Assembly (NCBI RefSeq): GCF_014323725.1
Contig: NZ_JABVED010000020.1
Coordinates: 1 to 64,000, forward strand
Direction: 5' to 3'
Length of the DNA: 64,000 nucleotides
DNA from: Actinokineospora xionganensis
GTDB lineage: Bacteria > Actinomycetota > Actinomycetes > Mycobacteriales > Pseudonocardiaceae
Under the pieces are notes generated by a model, which did no database searches, had not been told where the DNA came from, and saw nothing but the letters and a program-made list of their open reading frames with translations. Position numbers and translations under genes: made by a program. How positions within the stretch are numbered: the stretch's first letter is position 1; each line of letters begins with the position of its first letter. Shown one piece after another: positions 61,600 through 64,000 of this stretch.

Positions 61600-61944
61600 T
61601 CACACGGGCGCGGCACCGTCGGCACACAGGTCCTCCCACAGCCCGTACGGGTGCGCCACCCACGCGGCCTCACGATTCGCCATGGCGGACGTGTCGGCGT
61701 GCCGAGCCACAGCATCGCCCCAGGGGATCAGCCCGACTTGGGAGGGTGCGGGCGAGGGCGGCGTCTGCCCCGCCGCGCCGCGGGCTCCGAGGCGGGCAGC
61801 GGGGTACAGGCGGAAAGTCAGTGAGGTGGCATCGTCCCGCCAAACCGATCCGTCCCCGACACCTGAAGGGACGGGGACGGAGGGCCTGGAGGACCGATGG
61901 TCATCGGCCGGTAAGGACTTCCGACCTGCGGTGTTGGCTCATAT
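61600..61944. other. Intergenic stretch with a GC stem-loop
   Basis: 345 bases between map and the adenosine kinase gene. A 9-bp inverted repeat TCCGTCCCC (61849-61857) and GGGGACGGA (61873-61881) stands 64 bases beyond the kinase stop and may end that leftward transcript. A 27-residue open frame on the minus strand (61600-61683, MANREAAWVAHPYGLWEDLCADGAAPV) ends right at the map stop, but has no ribosome site and no known relatives. Nothing else was seen. Confidence 0.35.
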
Positions 61945-63009
<1,065 letters not shown>

Positions 63010-63075
63010 TCACCGTTGAACACTACCGGTTAGTACCTCTGTGCCGGACTCGTCAGCGTGCCTAACGTCGACGAC

Positions 63076-63243
63076 GTGAGCACATCCGAACCGGACACCA
63101 TGGACGAGCTGATCGCCGACTGCGCGGCCATCCCGTCCTCGCTGATGGCCGACCCGGCGGCCATCCCCAGGTCACGCGCGGCCCACTGGACGGTAGACGA
63201 CAACTGCGCCGCCCAGGTCGCCGACCTCGACGAGTACGTCTAG
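63076..63243 (+). CDS. Small acidic protein of unknown function
   Basis: A possible 55-residue protein: MSTSEPDTMDELIADCAAIPSSLMADPAAIPRSRAAHWTVDDNCAAQVADLDEYV, written in two parts here as MSTSEPDTMDELIADCAAIP and SRAAHWTVDDNCAAQVADL. It is acidic with two cysteines and no membrane segment. GTG 63076 has TAACGT seven bases before it with TGTGCC 17 bases further up, so a leaderless start is plausible; GTG 63058 is the alternative. It is followed 20 bases later by a large hairpin, which supports it being a true transcript. No homologue known to me. Confidence 0.45.
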   Translation: MSTSEPDTMDELIADCAAIPSSLMADPAAIPRSRAAHWTVDDNCAAQVADLDEYV

Positions 63244-63263
63244 CTCGAACAAAGCACGATCGC

Positions 63264-63333
63264 GGTGACGAATCAGGGCCCCCGCGGCACGCCGACGCAG
63301 TCGGTCGTGTCGCGGGGGCCCTGATTCGTCACC
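63264..63333. terminator. 70-bp hairpin between convergent genes
   Basis: A perfect 23-bp stem (arms start GGTGACGAATCAGGG and end CCCTGATTCGTCACC) whose 24-base loop also folds (CACG-CCGAC-GCA-GTCGG-T-CGTG). It lies 20 bases after the small plus-strand gene and 41 bases past the stop of the minus-strand erpA gene. It probably ends both transcripts. Confidence 0.85.
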
Positions 63334-63374
63334 TCAAAAGCGATCGAGCCGCGCCCCGGAGGGGGCGCCATGTC

Positions 63375-63740
63375 TCAGTGGAACGAGTCGCCGCAGGCGC
63401 AGCTGCCGCCTGCGTTGGGGTTCTCGATGGTGAAACCCTGCTTCTCGATGGTGTCGACGAAGTCGATGACAGCACCCTGGACGTACGGGGCGCTCATCCG
63501 GTCGACCGCGACCTTGATGCCGCCGAACTCACGCAGCAGGTCGCCGTCGAGCGAGCGCTCGTCGAAGAACAGCTGGTAGCGCAGACCCGCACAGCCACCC
63601 GGCTGCACGGCGATGCGCAGGTGCATGTCGTCGCGGCCTTCCTGCTCGAGCAGGGCCTTGGCCTTCGCCGCGGCGGCGTCCGTCAGCTCCACACCGTGGG
63701 TGGTGGCCGCTTCGGCGGTGTTCTCCTGAGCGGTCGTCAT
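63375..63740 (-). CDS. erpA: A-type iron-sulfur carrier/insertion protein
   Basis: A 121-residue HesB/IscA/ErpA-type protein. The three Cys ligands are in LRIAVQPGGCAGLRYQLF and in PNAGGSCACGDSFH (C-x-C near the end). The core has VELTDAAAAKAKALLEQEGRDDMHLRI. It delivers [2Fe-2S] or [4Fe-4S] clusters to target enzymes. ATG 63740 has AGGGAGA before it; the frame's start at 63782 is dropped. In M. tuberculosis Rv2204c stands at the same place. Confidence 0.93.
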   Translation of the reverse strand: MTTAQENTAEAATTHGVELTDAAAAKAKALLEQEGRDDMHLRIAVQPGGCAGLRYQLFFDERSLDGDLLREFGGIKVAVDRMSAPYVQGAVIDFVDTIEKQGFTIENPNAGGSCACGDSFH

Positions 63741-63870
63741 CGTTCTCCCTAAGTCAGGTTCCTCGCGGGAGCGAAGTCCCACGCGGGCGGTACACCCGGC
63801 ACCAACAAGGTTACGTGCCGATTTGTTCCACCCTCCATGATGGCACAGCGGCTTCAGGCTGCCGGGCCGG

Positions 63871-64000
63871 TCAACGCCACTGCTTGGCGACGTGCTCGGC
63901 CAGTTCGGTCAGCGTCCCGGCCGGGTCGGCCATGGATCTGCGCACCGACCCGACGTGGTCGGAGACGGAGTACGCCGCCTCGATGCCCGCCGCCGCGGCC
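63871..64000 (-). CDS. Glycerate kinase-like protein, C-terminal part (cut by window edge)
   Basis: The last 42 residues of a protein ending AAAGIEAAYSVSDHVGSV followed by RRSMADPAGTLTELAEHVAKQWR, stop at 63871. The GIEAAYS-x-SD...SMADP-x-x-L pattern is that of the C-terminus of glycerate kinases (GlxK/GarK), and the gene next to the A-type carrier in M. tuberculosis (Rv2205c) belongs to that family. The catalytic part lies outside the window, so the call rests on a short tail plus gene order. Confidence 0.6.
   Translation of the reverse strand, partial: AAAAGIEAAYSVSDHVGSVRRSMADPAGTLTELAEHVAKQWR

Overview
The window reads as a high-GC actinomycete chromosome, most likely Pseudonocardiales. 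Reasons: dense GC-rich coding with frequent GTG starts and 4-base start/stop overlaps; a mycothiol-dependent-isomerase-type protein, PimB-type mannosyltransferase and WS/DGAT; a cytochrome bcc-aa3 branch of actinobacterial type (diheme QcrC, Lip-CtaC, CtaF); a perfect actinobacterial SOS box; and a phosphofructokinase with the residues of the pyrophosphate enzyme known from Amycolatopsis. No rRNA, tRNA, CRISPR, phage or insertion-sequence transposase was seen. Both ends cut genes: an Hsp70-type ATPase on the left and a glycerate-kinase-like protein on the right.

Layout. 1-9.9 kb: accessory housekeeping (Lhr helicase, two glyoxalase-fold proteins, a mycothiol-isomerase-type protein coupled to a HEPN-type protein beside an SOS box, YbaK deacylase, GNAT), closed by a 165-bp palindromic element that supplies the stop codons of two convergent genes. 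9.9-18.5 kb: DUF885 peptidase, LppM, MetF, then a lycopene-type carotenoid set crtE-crtI-(lipoprotein)-crtB. 18.5-24 kb: Rv2175c-type regulator, a PASTA kinase, WS/DGAT, DAHP synthase. 24-45 kb: amidase, CHRD protein, phosphofructokinase, exoribonuclease, PlsC, esterase, a glucokinase/ArsA/START-domain cluster, FadD15-type acyl-CoA synthetase, PimB', a metalloprotease and two cell-wall hydrolases, one behind a candidate c-di-AMP riboswitch. 44-60 kb: DEDD/GIY-YIG nuclease, then the respiratory genes (ctaE-qcrCAB; ctaC-ctaF) around trpD, a hydroxyacid dehydrogenase/aminotransferase pair and asnB. 60-64 kb: an XRE regulator facing a methionine aminopeptidase, adenosine kinase, and an A-type Fe-S carrier.

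From about 11.7 kb to the right end the gene order follows, from memory, Mycobacterium tuberculosis Rv2171-Rv2205c (lppM, metF-like, prenyl synthase, Rv2175c, pknL, aroG, Rv2179c, Rv2182c, Rv2184c, Rv2185c, fadD15, pimB', Rv2190c, Rv2191, trpD, ctaE-qcrCAB, ctaF-ctaC, asnB, adoK, Rv2204c, Rv2205c). Departures are informative: carotenoid genes sit where mannosyltransferase genes are in mycobacteria, the trpD/ctaE-qcrCAB block appears inverted, and the kinase carries PASTA repeats that mycobacterial PknL lacks.

The genes serve respiration, envelope building and turnover, isoprenoid/carotenoid synthesis and central carbon flow. The aminotransferase, hydroxyacid reductase and glycerate kinase could together form a serine-to-glycerate route. 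The least explained parts are the HEPN/mycothiol pair with its SOS box, the palindromic element, the peptidoglycan hydrolase with a dead NlpC-like domain, and the diverged intergenic repeats at 46.0-46.2 kb.
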